NCBI RefSeq assembly: GCF_030272615.1
Contig: NC_081414.1
Coordinates: forward strand, 912,213,009-912,277,008
Source of the DNA: Cryptomeria japonica
Lineage: Eukaryota; Streptophyta; Pinopsida; Cupressales; Cupressaceae
Direction: 5' to 3'
DNA: 64,000 nt
Shown here: piece after piece, positions 33,662-45,124 of the stretch
Layout: each line of letters starts with the position of its first letter
Position numbering within the stretch: the stretch's first letter is position 1
Program-made: the position numbers and the translations under genes
The notes under the pieces: generated by a model
The model's input: only the letters and a program-made list of their open reading frames with translations
Told to the model about the DNA's origin: nothing
The model's database searches: none

Positions 33662-33938
33662 AATTACTTCAAAACACTCAAGAAAAGATCATAATGTAAC
33701 AATTTGATTCTATCTAATTTGTACAATTACAATGAGGTTTACCTGCTCCGTAGAAGTGTCGGGACCTACACCCCTATCTGTGCTATGTGGTGGATCCATG
33801 TGGCCCTGTGACAAAGAAAAAATATAAAAATGTTAGCGAAATGAAACCAATAAACTTAGCAAAAAAACTTAATAATACAATGGTTTATTGGATTCATTAA
33901 TTGGAAGTTGGCTTAAATGGTATATATATAGTACGTAC

Positions 33939-34682
33939 CACCCCCATGATAGTAACTTTGTTTGTATCTATACGATTCAAATTGTAATCGATTAGCAGCT
34001 CTTCCCCTGCACTTATTGATTTTATCACACATACAAACACACAATTTCCCTCACGTGCCTCAAATATGCAATTGGGTTGCTTATTAGTTGACCCAAGTCG
34101 TGTACTATTTATAAAACTTGCAATATTCCCCGTTGCTTTTGGCCTTCCATCAATGTATACAACCACTCATTTAGTTTGATCTTTATCTTTTTGTTGTATA
34201 TAATTGGCTGATAGTGCATACCTACGCATACTTTTTTTATATCGAACAATCTGCATCCAATCATTATAATTGTAACAAGGTCCAACAAACTCCATCAATT
34301 CAACAACTTTGTTGTAACAGACCTTTATGCTGTCCATGGAAAATAGGCCGAAACCATGTAACGACGAAGGTGCTATGTGATATATCCTCTCATTAACACA
34401 AAAATCAATGTTTATTGGAGGAAGTTCCTTGGGTACACATTGTTTCAGTAGATGTTTGTACCTCAAGGGCACCTCAATGTCGCCTTTGGTCTCATCATCA
34501 TAAGAACATGACCCCCCTTGAGCAAGAAAAAATTCCATGCGTTTATTGAATTTTCTTCTAATCTTTTGACCTCGAGTTGATCTCCCTAATTGAGATCTAC
34601 TACATGTCTCACTTTCCTCTTCTATTCCCGCATTTCCCTCACTCGAGGAAGACACATCTGACAAATACCTATTTGGTGATAC
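33939..34682 (-). pseudogene. SET-domain exon inside CACTA copy 2
   Basis: A 744-nt exon runs from an acceptor (GTGCACAG, 34690-34683) to a GTACGT donor (33938-33933). It encodes a basic N-terminal part (GRSTRGQKIRRKFNKRMEFF) and the SET-N like APSSLHGFGLFSMDSI. It then has VYIDGRPKATGNIASFINST, PNCIF and SISAGEELLIDYN. 'HG.GLF', 'GN.A.FIN....PN' and 'GEEL.IDY' are the three signatures of SET methyltransferase domains. The usual FINHSC reads FINSTR, so two typical residues of the cofactor pocket differ. One in-frame TGA (34167-34169) splits it just before VVVYIDG. SET proteins methylate lysines, mostly on histones; activity here is doubtful. The corresponding place in copy 1 (6840-6950) has no trace of it. 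Confidence 0.8.
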
Positions 34683-35451
34683 CTGTGCACCATCAAATGA
34701 GAGAGTTAGTTGGTAATGAGAGAGATATTTTGCAAATGAGGGTAATATTGATGAAGAAGTTGGCCATAAAGTTGATGTTGAGATTAAAATTTGAGTAAGT
34801 CCAACTGGGGCCTCAAGTGTTGATAACTGTATTAGATTTGCTGCTAATGTTGATGTTTGAAAAACTGAGGAAGTTTGTTTTTCTTGTAATTTTTTAAAAA
34901 TATATTATTTCTATAAGGTGTATTGACTTATACCTGTCGATCCATGAGACTGTGCAGGATCCTCGTCAAAGGGGTTCAGGTTCCTGCACCAACAATTGAG
35001 CATCATAAGCATTACATTTGTAATTTGATAAACAATAAATACTATAGTATCATAAGCATCATAAGCATCATAAGCATCACATATGTATCGTCATATATGT
35101 AATTGAGCATCATAAGAATCACATATGTATCATTATAAACATGTAATCCATCACATACGTATCGTAAATCACCATCCATCACATAGCTAATAAGTAGTCC
35201 ACATTCCATAAATAAACACAAAGTTCAAAAAATGTCACATGTATCATCATAAGCATGTAATCCATCACATATGTATTTTAAATCACCATCTATCACATAG
35301 CTAGAGGTGCATCATGAATTAATTAAGTAATGGCATTAGAATTCAAAACATATGAATTATTTATGTAACCATATAAGTCAAATCAATTTCTATCAAGATA
35401 TCAATATTAAATAGATAATATAATAATCACATCTCATACCTTTCATTCATG

Positions 35452-35476
35452 TCATTGATCTTCTTCTTCATCCAAC

Positions 35477-35543
<67 letters not shown>

Positions 35544-36231
35544 CATCGTCGTCATCGTCGTCGTCGTCATCATCATTGTGTTCGTCATCGTCATCGTCAT
35601 CACCATCACCGACACCATCACCATCACCATCACCATCACCATCACCATCACCATCACCATCACCATCACCATCACCATCACCATCACCATCACCATCATC
35701 TTCAGCATCAATACCATCATCATCATCAACTTCTTCTTCATGTACATTTCCATCAGGAACATCATCGAGTAACTGTCGATCATGATCATCTATATCATCT
35801 TCTACTTCTTCGGTATCTTCTTCTTCCATCACATTATACATTATCGGCCTTCCCCTTGGATCATGTCTAACAACAAATGACCAACCCGATTTATGTGGAA
35901 CCTTCGAGTAAAATACCTGCTCACATTGACTTGGAAGAACATAGGGCTCATCCCCAACTTGTTCAAACGACCTTGTATTAACCATTGTAAATCCATTATC
36001 ATGTTCGATAACAGTTCTATTAGGATCATTTATATTTAGTCGTAGCCTATACCATTTGACGACGAACAGAACTAATTTGAAGGAATTAAAGTCACACTCA
36101 AGTATATCATCCAAAATGCCATAGTATCGATTTTGAGACACTTGAGGATGTATGTCATTTCTACATGAAATATTGGTCACCTCAAAGACTACAGTTATCC
36201 CAGAATCACAAGTTTTCTTCGTGTCATCCAA
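35452..36231 (-). CDS. DUF4216 domain with Asp/Gly-Asp tail, copy 2
   Basis: The exon encodes RYYGILDDILECDFNSFKLV, VVKWYRLRLNINDPN, LPSQCEQVFY and GWSFVVRHDPRGRP, the same DUF4216 pattern as copy 1. The C-terminal half is an acidic repeat: a (GD)n block of about 16 units, then more than 40 Asp. The frame is open throughout. The tail differs from copy 1 in kind as well as length, so it expanded separately after the copies diverged. The upstream exon 36540-36319 (DWMTVWIERCQHSGRTLTWD) belongs to the same gene. Confidence 0.75.
35474..35700. repeat. (ATC)n and (CACCAT)n microsatellites encoding Asp and Gly-Asp runs
   Basis: ATC/TCA triplets (35474-35575) are followed by CACCAT hexamers (about 35601-35697). 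The minus-strand DUF4216 frame reads these as poly-Asp and (Gly-Asp)n. Met/Val, Ile/Thr and Ser/Pro runs in other frames are by-products. Confidence 0.9.
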
Positions 36232-36732
36232 CTATTTGATGCGAAATTTATGACCATTGCAGCACATAGCCTTGTGGTGTTTGACCTGCAATATGTCTAA
36301 CATATTAAAATTATTGCATCATGAGTTGATAAACATACAGGTGATTAATAAAATTATATGTACCTGTTGATCTCTTAAACCATATGCTAAATCAATTTCC
36401 CTTTGTGTAACATTGGAATCTCCATTATGATGAGCTTCTTTAACCAATGAAGCGACACCATCCCATGTTAATGTGCGACCAGAATGTTGACATCGTTCAA
36501 TCCACACCGTCATCCAGTCAAGATTGTTTGCAATATACAAATGTAGCGCATCCCACTCCCTACCAACTGTACAAATAATTAATAGACCACTTACAATTGA
36601 TTTATTTAGAAGATGAAGAATTAATTTACTACAATAACATCTTATAATTACCTCTCACTTTCTTCAATCTACCTTTCCCCATCAAGTGCTCCCCTTCGAA
36701 TTTATTAATGGGGTTGGGATCCCAAATGCGAT

Positions 36733-37011
36733 CTACGTGGATTTTTGCTGCAAACTTAGGAAGATATTTAGTAATGTACACCATAGTTTGGTATACCATA
36801 TATCCCTCACCATAGAACCCTCAGGATGTGCTCTTTGTCGAACCAAATCCTTCAAAAATTTCAAGTGCCTCTCAACCATCCACATTGACCTAGTGTGTAC
36901 AGGTCCACACAATTCGATCTCCTCAACTTGGTGTATGAGGTAGTGTTCTTGTGCATTGAAAAAAGTTGAAGGTAGACACTTTTTCATTTCACACATTAGA
37001 TGAGGGATTTT
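36733..37011 (-). pseudogene. DUF4218 domain exon, copy 2
   Basis: It encodes HLMCEMKKCLPSTFFNAQEH, EIELCGPVHTRSMWMVERHL and RQRAHPEGSM, then changes frame (VRDIWYTKLW instead of VEGYMVYQT) through a one-base loss relative to copy 1. The 'GPVH.R.M...ER' string identifies DUF4218. The frameshift removes the C-terminal part, so this copy of the transposase is broken here. Confidence 0.78.
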
Positions 37012-37200
37012 TCTCTTCCAATATTTTATATCTTCCTTGTGGATTTCTTTATATGACAACCACCTAATTAAAGAGATTGAAGACGCAAAAATATATAAAC
37101 GAGACTTTACAAAATAATATACAAATAAATTGCATAACAAGTAAAACAAATGACAAATATAATATCTATACAACAAATTGAACAAACATCACTACTTACC

Positions 37201-39065
37201 TCATGTATTTTCCAAGATCATATATGACTTGCTTGATATTATTGTCGAAGTGGTCTGGGAGAGATAGAGGTAGAACATACTGCAACAATTATAAAATGAT
37301 CTTTTCATTGTTTTCTAACATAATACAATGAAAAGTACATGCACAGTATACAAATATATAGTAAATACACAAGAACGCGAATTACCTTAATGAAGGTATG
37401 CCAATCATGTGTTTTCATCCCTGGCCCAAATTCACTCTTCTTTGATATGAGATTGTTTATGTTCGCAACAAATCCTGTGGGAAATCGAATTTTTCGTATG
37501 ACTTCTTTTATAGAATTGCTTTGCTTCTCCGTTAATAACCAAGGAAGGGCACTTATATTAATCTGATCTCCATTGCTATTTGATTGAATGACATTTTTCA
37601 TTGCATGATTGGATTCCACAATGTCACTACAAATTTTGACAATTTTTTCTTTGTCACGCTTTCCATCCAATATTTTCCATAATGTCTCTGTTATATTCTT
37701 TCCAATATGCATTGTATCAAACAAATGCACAATTTGTAGCTGCTCGTAGTAAGGCAACCTACTAAATTGTTTGGGATAACTTTTTAGTCCCTTTGGAAGG
37801 TGGCCATCCATGCCTTGACGACCTTCAGTATCATCAATTACATCATCAGTAAACAAAACACGATAGAAAAAATCAAATTCCAAACATAAACCATTAGATG
37901 GAATGACATTACCTTGTCGATTAATTCTATTATATTCCAACTTCCATAAATGAGGAGTCATTCTTCGTGGCTTTGATGTAGTCTCTTCTTTCCCATTGAA
38001 AAGATGTTTTTCAATATTTCGGTACTTATTATTTTTGCGAAGGAAGTGCCTATACTCATCAAACACCTGCTTTCCTAAACTTTTTGAATGACGGGATTTC
38101 ATCTTTGGACCACAAATTGGACATGCAAATTTTCCCTTTGTTTGAAGACCTACAAGATAATGTATAATTCTATTAAATCTGTTAATTTTTATAATTATAA
38201 TTATCATGCGCAACTTGAACACTATAACGTACCACAAAAATGTGTTAGCCCTGGGGCATCATGTATTGTCCATACAAGCATTGCATGGAATTGAAATTGT
38301 CTTTGTCCTATTGGTCTAGAGATGTCATACATGGTCACACCATTCCATAACTCCAGCAACTCGTCAATAAGAGGCTCAATATATACATTCATATCTTTAA
38401 CTTGGTACTTGCCTAGTGGAATGAACAAAAACATTACATAATTATTATGACCATTTTACTGCAATATTTATAATTAAATGTAGATGACTATTAAATGATA
38501 AAATACCTGGAACAATCATTGCCAACATTATGTGCTCCCTCTTTATTGACATCCATGGAGGAATATTATTGTTGATAACAAAAATAGGCCACACTGAGTA
38601 AACAGATCTCAACTCTCCAAATGGATTGACACTGTTCGCTGCCAATGAAAGCCTGAGATTACGAGGTTCTTCTTTAAAGTGTGGCCACTTTTCCTCTATG
38701 TCCATAAATGCTGAACCATCCACAGGCATTCGAATAATGTCATCTTGACTTCTATTGTGTGCATGGTAATCCATAAATTGTGCCAAGCTAGTGCACTTGA
38801 ATAATCGTTGCATATGTGGAATAATGGGAATATAACGAAGAACCTTGCGAGGCACCTTTTTTGTTATTTGACCTGTTCAATATCTACTGATATGACATTC
38901 AGGGTATTTTGTTCCAAATTCATGTTGTTTATGATATATAATATGATCATTGGGACAAGCATCTATTGTTTGATACTCCATTCCAATATCTTTCATAATG
39001 GCAGATAATTCTCGGTATGAGCGAGGTAGAACATTTGATGGTGGTAAGAAAAACTCACCTATCAA
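37201..39065 (-). pseudogene. TNP2-family CACTA transposase core, copy 2
   Basis: Better preserved than copy 1. In order it encodes VPRKVLRYIP region (MPRKVLRYIPIIPHMQRLFK), AFMDIEEKWPHFKEEPRNLR, FHAMLVWTIHDAPGLTHFCG, TKGKFACPICGPKMKSRHSK, LPYYEQLQIVHLFDTMHIGK and FPTGFVANINNLISKKSEFG with MKTHDWHTFIK. 'FDTMH.GKN' and 'FP.GF..N....K..HDWH' are core TNP2 motifs. A TGA at about 38879 interrupts 'SRY*TGQITKK', where copy 1 reads CGA (RYRTNQ). The enzyme would excise and join CACTA ends; this reading frame needs intron removal and carries at least one stop. Confidence 0.82.
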
Positions 39066-39123
39066 TCTACAGCAAAAAAAAAAGTTTGAGGTGTTAATAT
39101 AAAGAATATTAATGGTACATGAT

Positions 39124-39528
39124 TCACCATTTATTAACTATAATGACATGTATGACACACCTTAACATACGAGAGATTGTTATGTTGGATAAACCTTTCA
39201 TAACCTTCAAGTTCACCAACAACAATACAACAAAGAGAAGAGTTGTTTGGGAGCCTTTGTAAAGGGGCTCATATTGCTTCTCAAGAAGAGGTAAATCATG
39301 AACATCAAGGTTATCCTGATCATCATGATCAGCTGTGCCAGTACTAAATGTGTCATGGATCAATGTATTTGTACCATCATCTTCAATTGTGTTTTCTGGT
39401 GCATGATGGTCATCTTCCATGGGATCATTATCTTCAGCTTTGATATTTACACCTCCATGTTCCTCCACTTCCAAAACCATATTCTCAGGGTTTTGTTGAT
39501 CCATACCATGTGCTCTAGGGTGCTCCAC
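39124..39528 (-). CDS. Acidic linker exon of the CACTA transposase, copy 2
   Basis: An acidic segment (EEHGGVNIKAEDNDPMEDDH...) followed by an in-frame read into DLPLLEKQYEPLYKGSQTTL. It matches copy 1 at 11133-10873. It joins the transposase-associated domain to TNP2. No catalytic motif. Confidence 0.55.
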   Translation of the reverse strand: MEHPRAHGMDQQNPENMVLEVEEHGGVNIKAEDNDPMEDDHHAPENTIEDDGTNTLIHDTFSTGTADHDDQDNLDVHDLPLLEKQYEPLYKGSQTTLLFVVLLLVNLKVMKGLSNITISRMLRCVIHVIIVNKW

Positions 39529-39588
39529 CTATATAAAATTGATATACATAAATAAACCGTGATCATGATCTCATTATCAAGTGATTTC

Positions 39589-39834
39589 TTATGTATATAA
39601 ATTGTTAATACGATACAATGAACAACTTACCCGTGGATGATATTCATGTCCCCCTTCAATGTGACCATGCTTCCTACAATGTTTCTTAGTTGTTTTGATT
39701 AGAAGTCTTCTAGTCTTTAAGCCCTTACAAATTTTGCAGGGACAATAACATTTCCCATCACCTTTTCTTTTCAAGTTAGACCATAATCTAGCAATTGTCT
39801 CCTTATTTTGTTCTTTGCTGATATTATCTGACAT
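39589..39834 (-). CDS. Transposase-associated domain, first exon of the CACTA transposase, copy 2
   Basis: The ATG at 39834 opens MSDNISKEQNKETIARLWSN, then KCYCPCKICKGLKTRRLLIK and KKHCRKHGHIEGGHEYHP. The Cys/His spacing of the plant transposase-associated domain is complete here (C.C..C...H...H.), unlike copy 1. Homology between the CACTA copies ends about 10 bp upstream of this ATG. Confidence 0.78.
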   Translation of the reverse strand: MSDNISKEQNKETIARLWSNLKRKGDGKCYCPCKICKGLKTRRLLIKTTKKHCRKHGHIEGGHEYHPRVSCSLYRINNLYT

Positions 39835-40729
39835 GGTCTTTCTTCACAAGCAAAAAAATTAGGCTATGGAAACTTCAGTGCAAAAGCTTCACAAAAATTG
39901 CAAATAGAACCAAAACCATTGAACTTAATAGAGAACGTATTTAATGTAGCTGATTGTGTGAATTTCTGAGCATTGTGTCTGCAAATTCTTACTAAAAGTT
40001 TGCCTGTTGCAAACTTTCTGAGAGACATTTTTGAGTATTCTAAGCAAAGCATTTATTTAAACATACACTTATTCATCCACATTGCAGGGATAACAATACA
40101 AGGCTCACATATTGGTCTAAGAGGATGCCATGGTCTCACAAAGTAACCAAGAACCATATGAAATGATGGCCGTCTTGAATCCACACACAACTAGGGAGGA
40201 TCCATACGATTATGTATGACTTCCCCCTTGTTTGTTTAATGGGATTAGCTAGCTCCAAGACATAGCCATCAATAATCACTAAGAATGTACAAGTGGATCA
40301 TAGCTACCCATACAACAAACACTTACCCCTATCCTCAAATTTTCCCAATGTTTGATTCCTTAAATACACTCATCTAAGGTTATCTATGTCGATCTTGGTG
40401 AGGAATCACATCACAACAAAGAGGGCAACATTTAAAAATAGCAAGAGTTTCACTAAACTACCAAAGATCATAAATATTGAAAGAAAGAAAAAATAGTAAC
40501 AATAATAAGTCAAATAAATGTGTTCAATTCCAATAGCAAATCAAACATATCCACAATAACTACACAATAGAGAAAACTCACAATAGTGATTAAACTAATT
40601 CAAACAAGATAAAATAAAATTGTTGGCCAATGCAACAAAGATGAGAGATCATCAATAATTGAAGGAAACTTCACAATCCTTAAAAGTGCACATTACATAA
40701 CTATACGACTAGAAATTGTGGCTAAATAG

Positions 40730-41060
40730 AGTGAAGATTCATCATGACTCCAATAATAGTCCCTCATGTGTGCTATTGTGGCATGAACACAAAAACTCCC
40801 ACATGGCATGGCCATGTACCTAATGGAGAAGACATGCCTAGGCTACATGCCCAAAAAACATGACTATAATAATAGTCCCTCATGCATGCATTTGTGGCCT
40901 GCACACTACAAATCCTAACATATCATGGCAATACACCTCATAGAGAAGACACACCTAGGGCCACATTGCACATAGAAACATGCCTCACAAAGAAGACATG
41001 CATAGGGCACATGCCACATAGCAATGTGTCTTATGGAAAAATGTGCATGCATGTCACGCA
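40730..41060. repeat. Degenerate direct repeats (AATAGTCCCTCATG...GAAGACA)
   Basis: Two blocks starting ATAATAGTCCCTCATG (about 40750 and 40868) are followed by recurring CAT(A/G)GCA...GAGAAGACA(T/C) units. Short plus-strand peptides across them are not credible genes. Confidence 0.55.
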
Positions 41061-42119
41061 CCAAAGCTATATGTATACATCATGAGGCACATTCAAATGT
41101 TATCAAACACAACCTATTGTATCTAACATGAGTTCCTTTCTACATGTGTGCAAATCTTCCAACACTAATCGCCACTAAGAAGGAATAATATAAAATGCAT
41201 CTTCAAATATTTGTGTGTGTGTGTGGAATTGTGTCTTTGAACCCAAATCGCTACCATCAACAACATGTAACCATCACCAACACTATATCAAAACATAAGT
41301 ATGGTGTGACATCATATCTATTTGCATAATGTCAAAACACATGCAAACATGAAAATCATCATAGCATGACAAAAATCAATCTCCACATGTTGGAACAAAG
41401 ATATAAATAAGATAATAGGGTAAGAGGAAACCCGTACCAAGAACCACATACCAACCATCGACAATGCCATCAAGATAAATGTAGGATAGGATACCACTAT
41501 GAGCCATCCAATGGTCCATTCTATGAGGAGAACTAGGGGATACTATCTTTGAAAGGTGTGGTCAATAGAGATAATCCCTACTAATGCCACAATATGTCAC
41601 CATAGCTTCTTGAGTTTTCCATTCTTCTACTTAACACCACATTTATTGAGGTCCTCAACAGCGAGGTTGGTTCTCAATAGGATGCACAAACATGTAAACA
41701 CACAAGCATGGTTTCATCATACTTGTATTGTATCATACTTGTACAACAATACAAATTCATTTTTCTAGTTAATTACTTAGTGTAAAAATAACTCCATTAC
41801 ATAACATAGGGTAATAATCACCATAAGTTTTCAAATAAACTGCCCAAACATCAATTGGAGTTACCCTTTCTAAGGTACAAACATAATTTATTTATAACTT
41901 CAAAATTAAAATAATCACAATACATCCAAATAAGTTCAATAGTGCATGGAAATAGACAACATGATCCATAATTAAACCCATAAATTACCCTAATTGGATA
42001 TGCTAATAAAATGGTGTCTCAAATAATAGAGATTATGTTGGACCTATAATAGAGATTTGGACTTTGTTTCATCATACACAAGCATGGTTTCATCATACTT
42101 GTATCCAAATACACCATCC

Positions 42120-42720
42120 ATAGATAGGTACTCAGTACCACAATCTCATGGGTGCCCTTTTAGCTGAATTTACCCTATATTTAGGTGAATCTACCCTTGT
42201 ATCATTCCTTGATCTAGTATGTCATTCCACCAATCAATAATTTTTCCATATTCTTGGGAGAATACACTATCCCTTAGGTGAATATGCCATATCCTTAAAT
42301 GAATCCTCCTTGTCATCATCCTAAGTCCTCTTTTTGTTAAGTCTTATCCCTTCATCTTTAGGAAAATCCACCTATCCTTATGTGAATCTACTTTCTCTTA
42401 GGTGAATCTATTTCACATAAATCATTTATCTTATCCATCTTTCTTACGCAAATGGTGAATTTTTCCTATCCTTAGATGACTACACTCCCATTTAGGTGAA
42501 TCTATCTAGTTTTAGTCTCCTTCCATTATTTTGTCCAAATTTGTATCCTCTAGTTTACATGAATCTACTTGTTCTTAGGAAAATCAACCCTATCATTCTA
42601 AGGAAAATTCACCTTGTCATCATCCTTAATCATCTACCTTTCAAGTGTATAGTCCATCCATCCTTGGGAGAATCTAACATATTATTGGGAAAATCCACTC
42701 CCTCTTAGGTGAATCCACCT
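42120..42720. repeat. Degenerate minisatellite CTTAGGTGAATCTACC
   Basis: At least ten variants of (C/T)TTAGGTGAATC(T/C)ACC or CTTAGGAAAATCCACC recur at irregular spacing of roughly 25-60 bp. Confidence 0.65.
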
Positions 42721-44641
42721 TTTCCACCTTCTCATTAATCTATTATTTGTTCTAAGAAGGACACAAAAGTGGATAGAAAACAATAGAGGAGATAGTACTC
42801 AAACAAGTACTAAGGAATTGCATTAGTGACATGTCACAAATGTGAGTTATACATGTTCCAAATTGATTGATTCTCATGAAGGAACTAAGTTATCTACAAT
42901 AAATAGCCACCCAAGAAACCCATTTGCTTTAGGCAAACTATCTTCTTAGTAGTAGCTTAATTCTTGAGACACTTGATTTAGATATGATCTTGTAAATGGT
43001 GTTAAAAAGAGTAATTAGTCACCAACAAACCACACTCTTCATTTGTATATTTAAGAATTAGTTTGGTCAAAACTTAATCTTTGAAAGAAGGTAAAAGAAT
43101 TTTTAGGCATATTATTTATTTATTTAAAAATAAAAGAAACAACCACCTTACCATTCCCTTGACCCCTAATATCCCCAGCATAAGCCACGATGAGGCATAA
43201 TGCAAGGTGTGACACCAAGAAAGATAGGGAGATGGCCTTTGAATAAAGACATGCCACTTAAATGAGGATAGAGTGAAAAAGGCCCCTAACATCCAATGCC
43301 CATATAAAGAAGGCATTCCAGTTCATTTTCAAAACATCATCCAAGCAATTAATGTTCTGATCAATGCATCAAGGCATAGTGAAATAGACCCAGAGAATGA
43401 CTTGTCAGAACTAAAAACATCATTTGATCATATAAGATCAGAGCACATAAGAGATGAAGGATAGGTAAAGATAATATGTACTTTATGATGTTTGATATCT
43501 TCTTGTTTGTCTTGTAGGTAAAAGCAAAGAGGCAGATTTTGAAGAAATTATATTACATTATCAGACATGTAACAACAACAACACCAAGTTTAGGAAAGAT
43601 TGGGCATTAATGAGAATTACCAAGTTCTGAATTGAAGTAAGGATGAAAAGATAGGAAGGGGAGGATAGGTCATTCTTTTCAAACAACAAACAGTCTAATT
43701 CAGTGCAGGTGCAGATTGAGAGATAACTCCAGAAATCAAGATTAAAGATCAGAGCAAAACAAATGAGTGATCAAAATCTGATCAAGTTCATTTGTTTGTA
43801 CAAGTGAAGACAAGTAAAACTTGATCTTCCAAATCACCTTATGCAAATGGAACTTTAATCATCGATTTGGGAGTGAAGGTTTTGTTCACATAAGGATGAG
43901 GTAATACAAAGGGAGAACCTAAGACCGACTTGATGCAATGCGAATGAATGATGAGGGGCAGATTTTTTTATACAAATGAATAAGAAAAAGCATCAAGACC
44001 TTGTGATCCCAATGAAAGGGAAATGATCGATTGAATTGAGGAATACCACAAAGTCAAAATCCAGATGCAATTGAAATTGCAAACACTGATGGAACAAGCT
44101 CTGCTCTGCCTATGGTTCGAAAGCCGACTGTAAATCCATGTATCTGACTGTGGTTTGGAAGCTGACTGTGAGTGCAGTTGTTCCTAGGTGCCCCCCGGTT
44201 AACTAGGAGTAAGAAGAAGCCGCCTGCTTATATCTAGATATATAGATATAGAAATAGATAAGTAGATGAGGGAGGCTACGCATTTGTCATCAATGCCAAT
44301 ATTAGTGAAGGAAGAAAAACCAAGGAGGTCCGATTGTCTTAAACAAGTTCATAATAGTGAACTCATCAAACAAAGAAGATCAAAATACAGATTTGTTTAC
44401 ACAAAAGAACGAGGAAACACCGAATTGCTTGCACAAAAGAAACATTCAAAATCTGCCCAAGTGAAAAATTGCAAAGGAACCTAATATGGCCGATCATGTT
44501 AAGAATTGCAAAGCAAGTTTAAATGGCCAATCAAATCAAATCTTGAAAGGTCCTTCTAAATGCCGCCATAATCAATACCTTGATAGAAAATTCACCTAGA
44601 CAAAAGCAAGCCAAAAACCTTACCTTGCTTGCAGTGCAAAG

Positions 44642-44841
44642 ATCGCTCCGGCGGGGGGGCAGCGGCTTCGGTTTGCTTTCAAAATGAAAATGCATTGTGT
44701 TTTTTTTTTTTTTAATATAATGCTTGAGGTCGTCAGAATTCCAACGAACACGGGCATTTTAAAAAAAAATTTCAAATTTTCACACAATGCTCCTTGTCCG
44801 TTGAAAACCTCCGTCAGAATTTGACCCCAAATGTATTAGTG
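44642..44841. repeat. CACTA copy 2 right subterminal region and terminus
   Basis: GTCAGAATTCCAACGAA and CCGTCAGAATTTGAC variants of the subterminal repeat precede the terminus ...CCCCAAATGTATTAGTG at 44841. The target-site copy CTT follows at 44842-44844. Confidence 0.85.
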
Positions 44842-44844
44842 CTT

Positions 44845-44913
44845 TCTTCAACATATTGACATCAATGACAACATAATATCATCATGTCAACATACTCTAC
44901 ACATATGCCAACA
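44845..44913 (-). repeat. Copia 3' LTR, proximal 69 bp
   Basis: CATATTGACATCAATGACAA through CATATGCCAACA matches 50750-50816. On the minus strand it begins TGTTGGCATATGTG, the LTR start. The polypurine tract adjoins it. Confidence 0.9.
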
Positions 44914-44926
44914 ATCTCCCCCTTTG
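44914..44926 (-). other. Copia polypurine tract
   Basis: On the minus strand AAAGGGGGAGAT directly precedes the LTR start TGTTGG. This is the expected plus-strand primer for second-strand DNA synthesis. Confidence 0.88.
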
Positions 44927-45124
44927 GCATTGATGACAATATACAAAGATATCTCTCTTTCTGCATCAGCAGATATCTTCTCCTCCTTTGACAACAATGC
45001 CAAAGTGGAGGCACAAGCTTCCCTGTTCCACTATGCTGCTCCCCCTGAGGAGTAGCATCCTTCAACACATTAATCCTAAAAAGATATAGCAAAGTAAGAT
45101 CTAACTGATGTGGAGCACAAACCT

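Larger units (their letters stand above)
39835..44641. other. 5' arm of CACTA copy 2, no gene recognised
   Basis: A 4.8-kb AT-rich arm with no relation by eye to the arm of copy 1. It contains degenerate repeats at 40730-41060 and 42120-42720. A plus-strand frame at 43273-43464 is followed by a splice-like GTAAAG, but no domain is recognised. Repeated CTGACTGTGGTTTGGAAGC-type motifs occur near 44110-44180, perhaps LTR debris. Confidence 0.4.
24465..44841 (-). mobile_element. CACTA transposon copy 2 (20.4 kb), inserted in the copia 3' LTR
   Basis: The left end is CACTAGTACATTCAGGTCAA. The right end, read inward on the minus strand, is CACTAATACATTTGGGGTCA. The 3-bp target duplication CTT lies at 24462-24464 and 44842-44844. 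Closing this gap restores the copia LTR (compare 50740-50816). The element carries the transposase block (30640-39834, minus strand) shared with copy 1. It adds a SET-domain exon, unidentified spliced exons at 29925-30332, LTR-like debris at 25-29 kb and a 5-kb 5' arm. Frames of the transposase are partly broken. Confidence 0.95.

Noticed and set aside
35427-35789. Long Met/Val, Ile/Thr and Ser/Pro frames
   Set aside because: By-products of ATC and CACCAT repeats. Only the DUF4216 frame is supported by a domain and by the second copy.
40730-42720. Regularly recurring short repeats considered as a CRISPR array
   Set aside because: Repeats are degenerate with irregular spacing in plant nuclear transposon DNA.
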